DNA from: Brachionus sp. 'Tiscar'
Taxonomy: Eukaryota; Rotifera; Eurotatoria; Ploima; Brachionidae
Assembly: GCA_006352455.1 (NCBI GenBank)
Contig: VANL01000040.1
Location: 1 to 64,000 of the forward strand
Direction: 5' to 3'
Length of the DNA: 64,000 bases
The notes beneath the pieces were generated by a model. The model was not told the origin of the DNA, did not search any database, and saw nothing but the letters and a program-made list of their open reading frames with translations. The position numbers were made by a program, and so were the translations under genes. Shown here piece after piece: positions 34,778 through 47,000 of the stretch (the stretch's first letter is position 1; each line of letters starts with the position of its first letter).

Positions 34778-37467
34778 ATGGACGATGAAGATCAGTTTTA
34801 TGACTCGGAGATGGAGCCCTCAATATTACTTGAAGACTCAGTTATATTGGATAAGCTGAGTGATTTATCAATTAAAAAAACTGAACGAAAATCCATTTTG
34901 CCTGATCAACAGTATTATGCTGTTCAGATCCTCAATAAAATTGGTCCAAACACTTCGCTTCAGAGCGTTTTCAATCGCATTTTCATCAATAAAGAAAACG
35001 CTATGAAACTCTGTAAACAAGATCCAGATAATAGGAGGTTTAAGCCATTCAGAAGCTTCCAAGATGCTTATGCATTTAGTTATGAACTTAGCGAAATTCA
35101 ATCCGGAAAAGTACCAACAGAAAATCAATTACGCGAATCATTAACTTTTAAAAAAAGTCATGCGAACCAAGATGAATCATCAAAAAAAAAAATTCAAGAT
35201 GCAGAAAGGCTTCCATTTTCGGCACCAAGAAAACCTGAAGTTAATGAAATGCGTCTTTTTATTGAAAAAAATTATTTCGAACTATTTCGTGATAAATTGC
35301 TGTCTAATCCGAGATTTTTGATCACTGCGGGTGATGCTCCAGTTATTTACCAGGTAAAATTTTTCCTCTAATTAATTTTAATTTAATTTTTTTCTAAAAA
35401 AAAAGGAAGGGTTCAGATATAATGCACTTCATGTATGTGCTAAAGAAAACCGTGCTACCTTCTGTCAACTTATTTTGAATCTACTTAGCAGTTGCTCGTT
35501 CTTGCAAAAAATGTATCCCAATGACAACATAGAGCAATCTAAAACAAGGTCCCAACATATTCTAGATCTTTATTTAAATACACCTGAAAAAGGGGTAAGT
35601 CAAAAATTCAGCTAAATATATACTAAATTTTGAGTTTAATTTAAAAAAAAATTATAAAATTATTTGTTAAAAAGAAATTAATCAAATTCTTAAAAGCTAC
35701 TTTTTTTAATTAAAAAAAGAAACCAAGTTTTTTAATTCTATTTAAAAGATGAATGAAACTCCGTTGCATTTTTCAGCAAAATTTGGTTCACTAGAAGTAA
35801 CTCGACTTTTGCTGTCTATTGATATTTGTTGCAAAAATCCAAAGAATAAATTTGGTAAGGTGCCCATCGATATTATATGGTAATTAAACTAAATTAGATT
35901 AATGAATATAATTTTTAAAAAATGCCAAAAATCAAGCACCAAAGCCACAAATGAAGCTACAAAAAAAAATGCCAATTTAATCAAAAATTTATTTGAAGAA
36001 TGCTTTTATGTTCCTCTATTCCGAGACGATGATAAAGGTGACATACTGATTGATAAGCCGAGTCCAAAACTTTTGCCAATTTTTGATAAATCCGAGTCTG
36101 ATTTCATAAAAACAAATTTAATTTCTCCCAAGACAAGAATAAATAGTAAACTAGCCGGATATGTGGGGCCTGTTTCGCCAAATATAGCAAATGAAATTTA
36201 TGAACGACTGAAATCACCTGCAAAATTAAGACGCTCACCTTTAAATTTAGATATTTTGCGAAGTGATGATTACAAAGGCTATGAAAGAATTTTACGCAAA
36301 ATGACTGATGAAATGAATTTACCATGGTGTGAATATTGGGCATTCTTAGATAGTTATTGTAATTTAAAATCTGCTGATGGTCAGCAAAAATTGGAAATTT
36401 TTCTAATTCAAAAAAAAATTTTAAATATATTCAATTCTCAAATAGATAGTATACAAGCTATTCTTAATGACAGTGTAAATAACAATAATTTAAAAAGTGA
36501 AAATAATGAAGAGATTAAGTTTTTTTCTTATCTAAAACAATTTTTGACAATTGTTGATAAATTGAAATCAATTTTAGACCTAAAAGACAATCTATTAAGT
36601 TTAAAATTTGAAAAATTTGTTAAGATTAAAAAATTTTCTGATAAAAAATCAAATCATATTTTGGAAGAAAATATCGATGAGGATTTAATAATGAATAATT
36701 TTACCCAATATATGAGTGTTGTAATTGAGCTTTCTCGTTTGGACAAGACCTCAAAATGTTATTTTAATTTGTACAAGTCTTCAAAAGAATTATTAAATAT
36801 TTTAAATTTGTTTAAATTTTTCGAAAATTTTCACATGTCTCCGGTATTTAAAAAGATAATTAATTATTCTTCAACAACCAGGCCTCTATCGAATACTACA
36901 AATGTATCGCCATGGTCAATGCGAGATCCTGCTAAAAAAACGGACAAATTAAGGAAAGCTTTGTTTAATGAGAGTGACGATGAAGATGAAGAACCCGATT
37001 TGCTGAAAAATGAAAGTGATGATGATAAATATTATGGAGATGCAGATGATTCTGTTATTGATCAACTCAGCAAAAATCGAATTAAAGATGACATGGATTT
37101 GTTAACTATGAAATTAAACTCAAATTTCATTAATGAAACAAAACCTAATTCACGAAAAACTATGAACCCCTTTGAAATCAGAAAGCATAATGAAGATCAA
37201 AATATTAATCTGGACAGATCGAATTTTTTTCGCAAACCAATTGATCAAGGCAATAAATTGTTCATGTTTGGCAATTCTCCATCAAAACTAGATAGAGCAG
37301 TTTATTTGGCAATTCAAGATTGTAAAATAGACCAGGAAAAATTTGTTTTTTTAAGAGAATGGTTTGATTGTGTTAGAAATTTTAATCAAACTGAAATGCA
37401 AAAGTGGAGGACTCCGATGAGACAGAATAATATAGTTATGAGATCTAAAAGTTTTCATTTGGCCTAA
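34778..37467 (+). CDS. ANKLE2: ANKLE2 homologue (ankyrin repeat protein of the nuclear envelope), 4 exons, about 808 aa
   Basis: Model: 34778-35353, 35406-35594, 35749-35879, 35937-37467, all in phase (809 codons with stop). In animals ANKLE2 restrains VRK1 and recruits PP2A so that BAF is dephosphorylated at mitotic exit, allowing the nuclear envelope to reform. Residues about 45-115 (YYAVQILN ... RRFKPFRSFQDAYAF) match the caulimovirus-viroplasmin/RNase H1 N-terminal-like fold of ANKLE2. Residues about 160-300 carry the ankyrin region with SNPRFLITAGDAPVIYQ, CAKENRATFCQL, LYLNTPEKG and TPLHFSAKFGS. FYVPLFRD, WCEYWAFLDSYCNL and the C-terminal FMFGNSPSKLDRAV box follow, as in the human protein. 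No transmembrane segment or LEM domain is encoded from this ATG. Either they are absent in this lineage or an upstream exon was missed. Confidence 0.92.
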
Positions 37468-40400
37468 AAATTGTTTGTACAGTTAAAATTAATGCAATTA
37501 GATTTTATTCATTTTTTTAAGATTTAAAATGTAAATAATTTTTAAAAGATAAAATAAATTTGAATAAAATAAAAATAAATTTTTTTAAAAAGATATTTTC
37601 TTTTGATTTATTAAATTTAAATGTATTTTATTTATTTATTATGTTTTGTTTTTTGTTTCAAATGTTTTGACATTTTTGCAATGATAATGCTTGCATCTTT
37701 AAAATTGCTCATTGATGTCTTAAAAATATTTTGATTAAAAAAATGGTCATTTTCCAATGATTTACTCTAAAGATATAAGCTAATGATAAATGACACCAAG
37801 GCTTTTAGCGTTAATGAAATTCTTGATCATTTGAATTTTGAATACAAAATTATGATGAGAGCTAGTTTTTACTGAAAACAAACAATTAAAAATTCCAGTT
37901 TTTTCAAAATAAAAGCAAATTGGAATAGCAAAATTTACGATTCCTTTAATATGAATAAATTCATTATGATTTATGAAGTGTAATATATTAATGTGAGTAA
38001 GATTTAAATATATTTTCATCAGCTAAATTAATATCAAAGTTATATTGGAGTTAATTTTTGATAAAAATATTTTGCTTAAATATTTTTAAATGAAAATTAC
38101 GAAAAGAGAAATTTTTAAATACTAGTAGAATTTACTAATAATAATTTTATTTTATTTAAAATCGATTTTTTTTAAATTCAAAACAGTAAGGAGTTGATTT
38201 TAGCTGAATTAAATTTATTCAAACTTACCGTGGCAAATTTATTTATTTAAAAAATAAACCATAAATAATTAGCTTTCCTGTAGCTTTTTTAAACAGTTCC
38301 TTTTATAAAAAATAAATTGTATATACACAAAAAATAGTTTCATAATTAATAGATTATTTAAATAAACTAAACTTTTTAGTTTTTTTTCACATCTTAAAAA
38401 ACATATCTTTTTATTTAAAGAAATGTTTATTTACTCTTTAAAAAAAATTGAAGCTTAAAAAATTTGTTTTTACACTTATTCATTTTAGATTTAAAAAAAA
38501 TGTAATTTTATTTATTTATCAAAGTCTGTTTTCAAGCATTTTAGATCCTTCTTGAGCTGATTAAAGCAATTTTTTTATCAATCAATCATCAAAAGCTTTG
38601 TGTTATGATTAATAAATTTTCAAGATAATGATAAATTACGATTTGAAAAATAAAAGGTATAGAAATACTTTTTAAATTGTATACAAATGATGCAAGCAAT
38701 TAATAATGCATTCAAAATGATGACAGAGTATTAAATTTCTTCTTTTGACTCTTAGTTGATACGTAACATACTCATTTAGTTATACTTCAATATTTGAATT
38801 TGTATAAGAATACTTAGTTTATTTTTTAGCATTTGTTTGAAAATATTTTCTAAGAGTTTTTAGTTTTTTTGTAAGGTAAAATTTCAGAAAAAAAGCTTCT
38901 ATCGCCATAAAAAATTCGGTTATTTAGAAATAATTTTAAAAATTGATTCTTAAATAACAGGTCCGTCAAAAGAAAGTTTTTTTTAAATAATTTCAAATTT
39001 ATAGTTTTAACGCTTGATTTAGTTTTTAAGTGTATCTTAGATACAAAAAAATATTTACATAGTATTAAATCAAATTTGAAATATAAGCTACTTTAAAAAA
39101 AAAAGATTTGAACTATTTAAACGTCTCTAAAGGTTAATAAATCAAAAGAAAAATTGATTTAGACTTAATTTCCTTTTAGTTAATTTGAATAATGGGTAGA
39201 GAGGGGAGCCAATTTGCATTCTTCAAACAAATATGTTACGTAATAAATCGAAAAAGTTGTTTTTCTAGGTTTCTATTTGAATTCATGCAAATATATGAGT
39301 TTAGTTGGTTTTTAATGCTCGTATTGATGAAGGTAAATAAATTTTGAATAACAGTTTATGATTGTTTGTTTTGTTAATTTTGGTTAAAAATTTTTAATTC
39401 AAACTTGACCAAAAATGATAGTTCAATCAATACATGTAATCAAAATTAGCTTAGAAAAAAATTGCAATGTTTTTTTAAGATTGTTATGATTGAAAATTAT
39501 AATATCCATTAATTTTGTCAAATTTTATGTCGATTTTTTTAAATTTTGTCTTAAACATGAAAGCTATAAAACATAAATACTCAATTAAGTTTTAGAAATC
39601 TAAGACTTTGAATGAGATTTAGTATAATTTTTTTTTTAATTGAAATTTACAAAAAGCTCCAAAAAGTATTATTTATTGATGATTAAACCTAGTATCAAAT
39701 ATTCACAACAATTTACAACTCATTTTAAAACAATTTTTTTTTTTTTAATTTTAGATTTTGAAAAAAAAACTATAATTAATCTTTAAACCAGACAAATTTT
39801 CGAAACGCTCCTTAATTATCGAAAGCATCAATTTACTGAAAATAAAATTGTTGAAAAATTTTGTCAAATAGTTAATTCTAAGTTATTTTCATCCATTATT
39901 TTTACATGAATTGGTCACAATTCTTATTTCAAATCATGCACGTAGTAATCTTGTGCTTTTTTTTATCTTTTGAAGGCTTTATCTTTTGGTTTTTCATATT
40001 ATTATAAGGTATGATTAGCTAAAATTTACTCTCACTCTACAAAGAATTAAACAAGACTAGAAACTCTATTCCTAAATTCCTATATTTTTATTTTATCATT
40101 TAAGTTTTGGTTCAGACGGCCATTTTGTGAAAGATGTTGATTATTTTTCCAAGGTCTGTCTAAATGTCAAATGCAAGTTTAAGATTTAAAACAAATAAAA
40201 GGCATATCAGCATTAAATGACATTATGATTACCTTGACTTAAGCATTTAAGAAAGACTTTATCAATAGCGAGACTGATGTGAAAATATCTAAAATTCTTA
40301 AGCGAATTAGATGAAAATGATAAGGCCATTTTGTAGAAAACTGCTAACCTTTCACATACTTCTAAATTCAAATATTTATTTTTAAAATTAGAATAGAATT

Positions 40401-43400
40401 TTTGCTTGTTATTCATGAATCCTATAGACATATAAGCGATTAGAAATAGTTTTTGATATGGATTAAAATATTTCAAATAAAATCAGGTCTAGGTGGGCAT
40501 GAACCAAGTGCCTCCTTCTTTTAATTTTAATTGATTCGATTAGTTTGTTTTTTTTAGTTTAAAGCAAATCGTTTTAAAAAGGCTTCTAGCGGCTGACAGC
40601 TTAAATTTCATTAAAATGCTTGTCGTATATTTTCATCAAGCTTTTAATTTAAAGCCTTGAAATTTTAAAGTAAAGGTATTTCGAATGAAATTAAGACATT
40701 AGATTTATTTGAAAAAAAAAAGTTGCTTTTATTCTTAATTCAATTATTTAGTTAGGCTCCTTTTTTATTTTTAAGAATAATAGAGGCCTAGTTTTTCTAT
40801 TATACTAAAAAAATCGCTCATAAATTTAAAATCAATACATTTTTATAAAGTGTACTCTTATCAAGGAGAAGAAAGAATTTTGGAAAATTGACCATATATT
40901 AATAATATTTAGGCATTTTACTGAGCAAAATGCCAATCCTCTTTTTTGGGATTTATTTTAAATAAATTAAAAGTGTGTTTTTTTACTTTTTTAAATAGAA
41001 ATAATTAACATATTTTACGATTTTTCAAAGGTGAATCTCGGAATAAGTTAGTTCGTCAAAATGGTCTTAAACATTTCTATCGAACAACACCGACGGCAAG
41101 AAATAATTTTTTTTATGAATAATTTTATTCGAAAATTTCAAATTATTTCATTATGTTAATATTCAATTTCAACATTTAAAAATAAAAAAAAATAAAAATA
41201 ATTATCTCCAAACTAATTAAAAATTAATATAATTAATTAAAATTTTTTTTTTTCAAGATAAATTTGTGATTAATTTTTTCCTAATTACGCTAAATCGTTT
41301 GAATTAACTGAAATACTGCTAGTTAAAATTGCTTCTAGCTTTTCAATACATCATTTTTTAGTAGCTTTCTTTTTTTGGTTTCGTCATTATGAATTTTAAA
41401 ATAGAACGATAATAATATCAAATCATAAATGAAAAAAAATACAAACTCGTCTATTTTTTAAACGATTTAAATGCTAAATTCATGGGACAAAGCGTATCGG
41501 GTCAATTAATTTAATGCCCGTAATAAAAACAATTTGGAGCATTAAGCCATCAGATTAAATACCAAGTATCTTTAGCGTTAAATTGATAAATTTGTTGTTT
41601 AAAATAATTTGGCCATCTAATGGCCAAATTATGTTCAAGTTACATTATTTTATATGAGCACTTGAAAATTATCTAGGATTAAAAGTAAAGAATATCATTA
41701 AATGTTGTTTTTTTTTTTTTATTTTGAATTGAGTAGGCTCTAATTCAGGTGAATTTTTTATCAAAACAAAACGAGTGTTTATTTTTGGTTATTTAAAATT
41801 AATTCTCTTAAAAAATATAATTTATTTTTTTAGTTTTTTTAAATGAAAAAAAAATGGGTTAAGTCCAAACTTAGGCGAAAAATAACTATGTCGCTCAATT
41901 ATTTTTTGATTGTTAGTTTATTGGTAGCTTTAAGGACCTTGAAAATTCCCAATTACTTAGCAATGGTCGGTTGATTTGAAGCTTAGCACAGTCAAAGTAT
42001 CTAATTCAAGCATAGCCGTAGATAATCTTCAAAATTAGGTTCAATTAGATGCATAATTTTTTCTAAAAACAAGTTGCAAGGTTACCTCAAAGCATCAGCG
42101 CTTCGAAAAAAATTACACCGATTAGAGCCACAATACTTAATCCATGCCAATATTTGTCATTCAAATAGCCCGATATATAGGTAACAAATATTTGTATTCG
42201 ATCTTATCAAATTTGAATGTATGAACAAATAGAGCTATTTATTCCCATTAAATTAACTTGATTGTTTATTCGTTTTGTTTCAAGTTGCCCAATTCTAAAA
42301 GCATAAAACTTAGTCACCTCATGATTTTACTATGATAATTTTCCTTTTATTTCAAATCGAAGATAGCCTAAATATAAAATAAAAATTTTTAAATAGCATC
42401 TAATTAGATCTAAAAATAAATAGATTTTTCTAGAAAACTTAATTTAATTTTTTTTAAATTGACTATCTTAACTTGGGTGAATCTAGCTAAGTTTAAAACT
42501 AGAAACCAAACGCAATCATCTGTGGATAATTTTTGTCTATGATTTTTTTGCTAATTTCAAGCAAATAAAGCTTATGTGAGCTGAGCTAAAGAAATAAGGC
42601 CAGATGTAATCATGATTTAGCTCCGACTTAAATTAGATTGAAATGTGTGTGGCTTGGGAAATTCAGAACTAAACATGGCTTGTGTTACGTAATAAACTAA
42701 GTATTTATTTATGAGTTTATATATTTGTGAGAATAATTAACAATTGATTTCAATTCATCAATGATAAGGAAACGAGCTGAGAGTTATCTAGTAATCGAAA
42801 ACTGGAGCATTTATGCTTGAAAACAATTTTCACTCGAAATTTCTCAAACTATTTTATTTAAGTAGGCTCATGAGTTGAATTTTGAAAAGAGAAAAAAAGT
42901 TCCAATAATTCACGCGTGCAAAATTTTGATTTTTTCTAGCCGAGCTTTTGTTTATGTACAACAACACAATAACAACAAAAATTCGTCAAATTTCGACGCT
43001 GAATTTATAATTTTCTAATTTTTTTTTTTTTCATAAACGTAGAAATCAACTAGACCAGGATTAATAAATGCAAATTTTTCAGAGACTATTGATTTTTTGT
43101 TAAAATACCTTCAATGATAGCCCTTCTTAATTTAAGAATTTATTTTTTTTTCCAATTTATCTTAAAGAATAATTTTCAGACAAACAAGCTACTTTTAAAT
43201 TGGCCAGCATAGCCAACAGATATAAGATAAGACGATTGATTCAAAAGTGCTCAATATGCGCTTTTCATATGCTGAAAACTATTTTGTTCGAACAGGTTAA
43301 ATTAAGGATGAATATGAAGCATATGGTTTCGCTATAGAAAAAAAAATCTTAAACATATTTTTGTTCGTAAAAGGATATTTTCATAAGTCCTTCAGTTGGA

Positions 43401-44054
43401 TTACCATCTCTAGGGATTAGGGTCTTAGATTGAGATATACTATTGTGTAAATTGATTTTTTTTAAATTGGTCACTAGATTTTATAGATAAAGCTCGAATA
43501 GCATGAATTTTTGTTGGAGAATTGACAAAAATTTTTTCTTACTATTATTCTTATTATTAATAATATTAAACAATTTTTAGCTTTAAGAATAAAGAAAAAA
43601 TTTCTTATTTGATTCTTAAGAACTTAATATTTGCTTTATTATGTTGTTGTTTTTTGTTGTTTTATTTGGCTTTAAGTTGCAACCCATATTTGCTTTAATT
43701 TAATTTCATTTTTAATTCATTTTACCATTTCAATTTTTTTTTCTATTTGCATTAAATTTCTATAACTCGGTGTAATCGTTTGTCGAAAGATTAGACTGGC
43801 CAAACTCGGGCAAGGATTTCGATAAACGTGATCGCTAGATTCTCTATTTATCCAATTTTAAAACTCGTTTTGTAAACATTTTAGATATCCGAAGAAGAAA
43901 AGGGTAGAAATAATAGTTTACTTAAATGATTAGTTTGATGGACTAGTTTATACGCTTTGGTCTAATACTCTTTTTTTCTTTTCAACAATCACCCAACGTT
44001 TCAAACAACCACACACACACAATTGATTATACGACTCGGAAGTAGATTTATGTT
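37468..44054. other. gene-poor region between ANKLE2 and the phosphatase gene
   Basis: 6.6 kb of AT-rich DNA. Runs of AATAAA near 37550-37585 probably serve ANKLE2 polyadenylation. A perfect hairpin lies at 41604-41632. The last 300 bases (about 43770-44054) are less AT-rich, with an AC repeat near 44009-44020, and are a reasonable promoter/5'UTR for the phosphatase gene. Small open frames at 37780-38019 and 40213-40476 (-) match nothing recognised. Confidence 0.45.
41604..41632. repeat. perfect 13-base inverted repeat with 3-base loop
   Basis: ATAATTTGGCCAT, CTA, ATGGCCAAATTAT: both arms pair fully. It is isolated in intergenic DNA with no coding context and could be a small fold-back or a strong secondary structure. 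Confidence 0.6.
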
Positions 44055-47000
44055 ATGGAAAAGACGCAAATTGAAGTCATAAACAGCTTTATTGATTTCA
44101 CTAAATCGAACGAGTTTATTTCAACAATTCAAAAAGATTTTAATGTAATTTAATTATTTTTTTTCTTTTTTTCAAATAAATGTTTTAATTATGGTTTTAG
44201 AATTTAAAAGAAGTGACTAATGAGATCCGCTCATTGAATCTCAAGTCGACCAATGAAGGTGAGAAAGAGTTCAACCGGAAGAAAAACAGATACCGGGACA
44301 TACTTCCTTGTAATTAATTTTTTACTATTTATTAGCATTGATTACTTTATAATAAGATTAAAAATAGAATGTCTAAAAATATGTATATGAGAATAATTTT
44401 TAACTTATAAGACTCTTTGAATATTTCAGTATTTAATTTCAAATTATCTTTTTTTTCTTTTGATGATTAATCATAAAACAAAGTGACTAGATTATCTACA
44501 ATTATTTAACCTATAGTTTAAATAATTTTTTTAAAATAAATTTTTAGTATTGAGTACCGTGTGTGGCGGCCATTAGACCACCAAAAAATGGTGTTGTGTA
44601 AAGAATTGTGTATAAGAAAAAGCATTTATTTTTACTCTCGTGGCCATCAAAACGGCCAACACAAACTTTTTGCGGCATAGTGACCTATACACACACTACC
44701 CAACACTATAAATTTTCAATCATTTAAACTGAACTTTGATAATTTATTGATAATTATGTTAAAGATGATGAGTCCAGAGTCAGATTAGAGTTGGTAAAAT
44801 CAGATGAAAATAACTACGAATCTGGAAGTGATTACATTAATGCCAGTTTAATAACTAATGTTCTTGACGGCTACTACAAGTACATTGCGGCTCAGGGACC
44901 CACCAAAGAAACCATAGTTGACTTCATTCGAATGCTAGTTCAATTTAATGCAAAAATTGTTTTGTGTGCGTGCAACGAATATGAAGGCCAAAAAGTTTGT
45001 CTGAATAAACTCTAGAATTTATTTTCAATTTTTTTTTCTAGCTTAAGTGCCACCGGTACTGGACAGATGACCAAAATGAAGCTTTTTGTATATACAAAAA
45101 TTATTATGTAACTTTGAAATCTAAGCCTATTGTTTTGGATGATTGTATAATAAGACAAATAAAAGTAATATATAATCCCAGTTTTATGACACAAGACTTA
45201 AATTCCAAGTCAGCGTCCAATTTAGAAAGCAATAACCGGTCGATTCTCGAGTATGAATTTACTCAGTTTCATTTAATTAACTGGCCTGACCATGGTGTAC
45301 CAAACAATATCGAATCTATAATAAACATACTTGGTCTGGTACGCAAAAAAATGATCGAAAATAATAAACTTGTAAACGAAAATTTCCAAAAATTAAATTC
45401 GAACCAAAATGAAAAAAACTATAAACGAATTCATTTTCCCTTAAGCAATTACTTTCTTGTGGTGCATTGTAGTGCAGGCTGCGGTCGAACAGGGACAATT
45501 ATTGCAATTGATCAACTCTGGGCGATGATAAACGAAACAGTGAGCTTTTTTTTAAAACATTTTTAGCCAAACTAAAGATAAGTCTTTCAAAAAAGAGAAT
45601 GCAAAAGTTAAGCTTTTATTCACGTAAAAAATTAAAATATTTTCCAATTTTATCAATTTTTTATTAAAGGAAACACATTATGAATATGAAAAAAAATTAT
45701 AATATATATATTAATTTGAGTTAAATTTTTTTAATCTCTTAATCTATAGTATTACGAAATATCTGCTCTTACAATGAGAAAATACTTTTAATTAGGAAAA
45801 AAACTTGTAAAATTTTTTTAGCCTTTAACAAAAATAACAGAGAATTATTAAGAATTTTTTATTCGAAATAATACAAATAAAAGATTCTCTTATAATCCTA
45901 ATAAAATTAAAATTACTTAGATAAAGTTCGAAAAAAGATAACGTGAAAGAAAAAATTTATTTGTTCTGCTAGAAAATTCTTAAATTTGAACTAAACAAAT
46001 TAAAAATGTAAAAATATTTTTCTGATAAATTTTGAAAAAAAATTAAAAATGATTATTTTGACCAGAAACTTAAACAAGACGATGTTTTTTTAGTTATGAT
46101 TGATATTTTAATTTATCATGAGACTTAATTTAGAAAACCGAAATTTGAAAATTTATGAAATTCATTACTTTTATAAACTTTTTTACAAAAAAGTAAAACC
46201 ATAGATTTGTTCAGAATTTTGTCTAGATTTAAAAAAAAAAAGTGGGATCGGAAAAAAGTGTCAAAAAAGTGATCCCTCGGAGGAGATCGCCACACCTTTT
46301 TTTTTTTCTAAATTACATTAGCATGTAGAGTATTTTATGCTTTTTCAGAATATATATACTTTTTTAGTATATTTAATTTGGATCTTTGAGATTTTGAGTC
46401 TTAAAGAACAACAAATTTTTAAAGGGTTTGCTATTTTTGGAATCTTGGGTGTAAAAAAATTTTTTTAGCAGGGTTTTGGTGTTAAAAATATGCTCGTAGA
46501 TCATAGCATCGGCGTTGTCATTTTGACACATCTTCAAAGCTATCTTCTATCGATTTATTTTATTTATCTTTTTTTTAAAAAGATTTAAAATTTAAATCTA
46601 TATGTTAAAATGAACTTTTAAAGATTTTTGCTTTCAAATATTTTTTAACTCATTGGTAATCATCTTAAAAATTGGATTAAAAATTCAAAAATTCAATTCA
46701 ATTAAAAAACACATATCGTTTCATTAAATTTTTAATAAATGCAAAAATGACTGGTGCTTCTCAGTATATTGGTCAATTTATCTTGAAATAAAATATCTGA
46801 AAAAAATATAGGATTTAATTTTGGTAAATAACAATTAAAAACCATATTTACAAATTTTCAGTCCTAAAACGTTAATACATTTTGATGAATCAATACTCGT
46901 AATATGTCAAAATGACATCCACGGTGATTCTAGTGTTAAGTTTTAATTATTTTGATATTCTTATAGTTTTAATGCTGTACCTTTTGAGATAAATGTCTAA

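Noticed and set aside
37780..38019. 79-codon minus-strand frame downstream of ANKLE2
   Set aside because: Ile/Phe/His-rich, no family similarity; probably random.
40213..40476. 87-codon minus-strand frame in the intergenic region
   Set aside because: Phe/Asn/Lys-rich composition expected from AT-rich DNA, no recognisable domain and no splice context.
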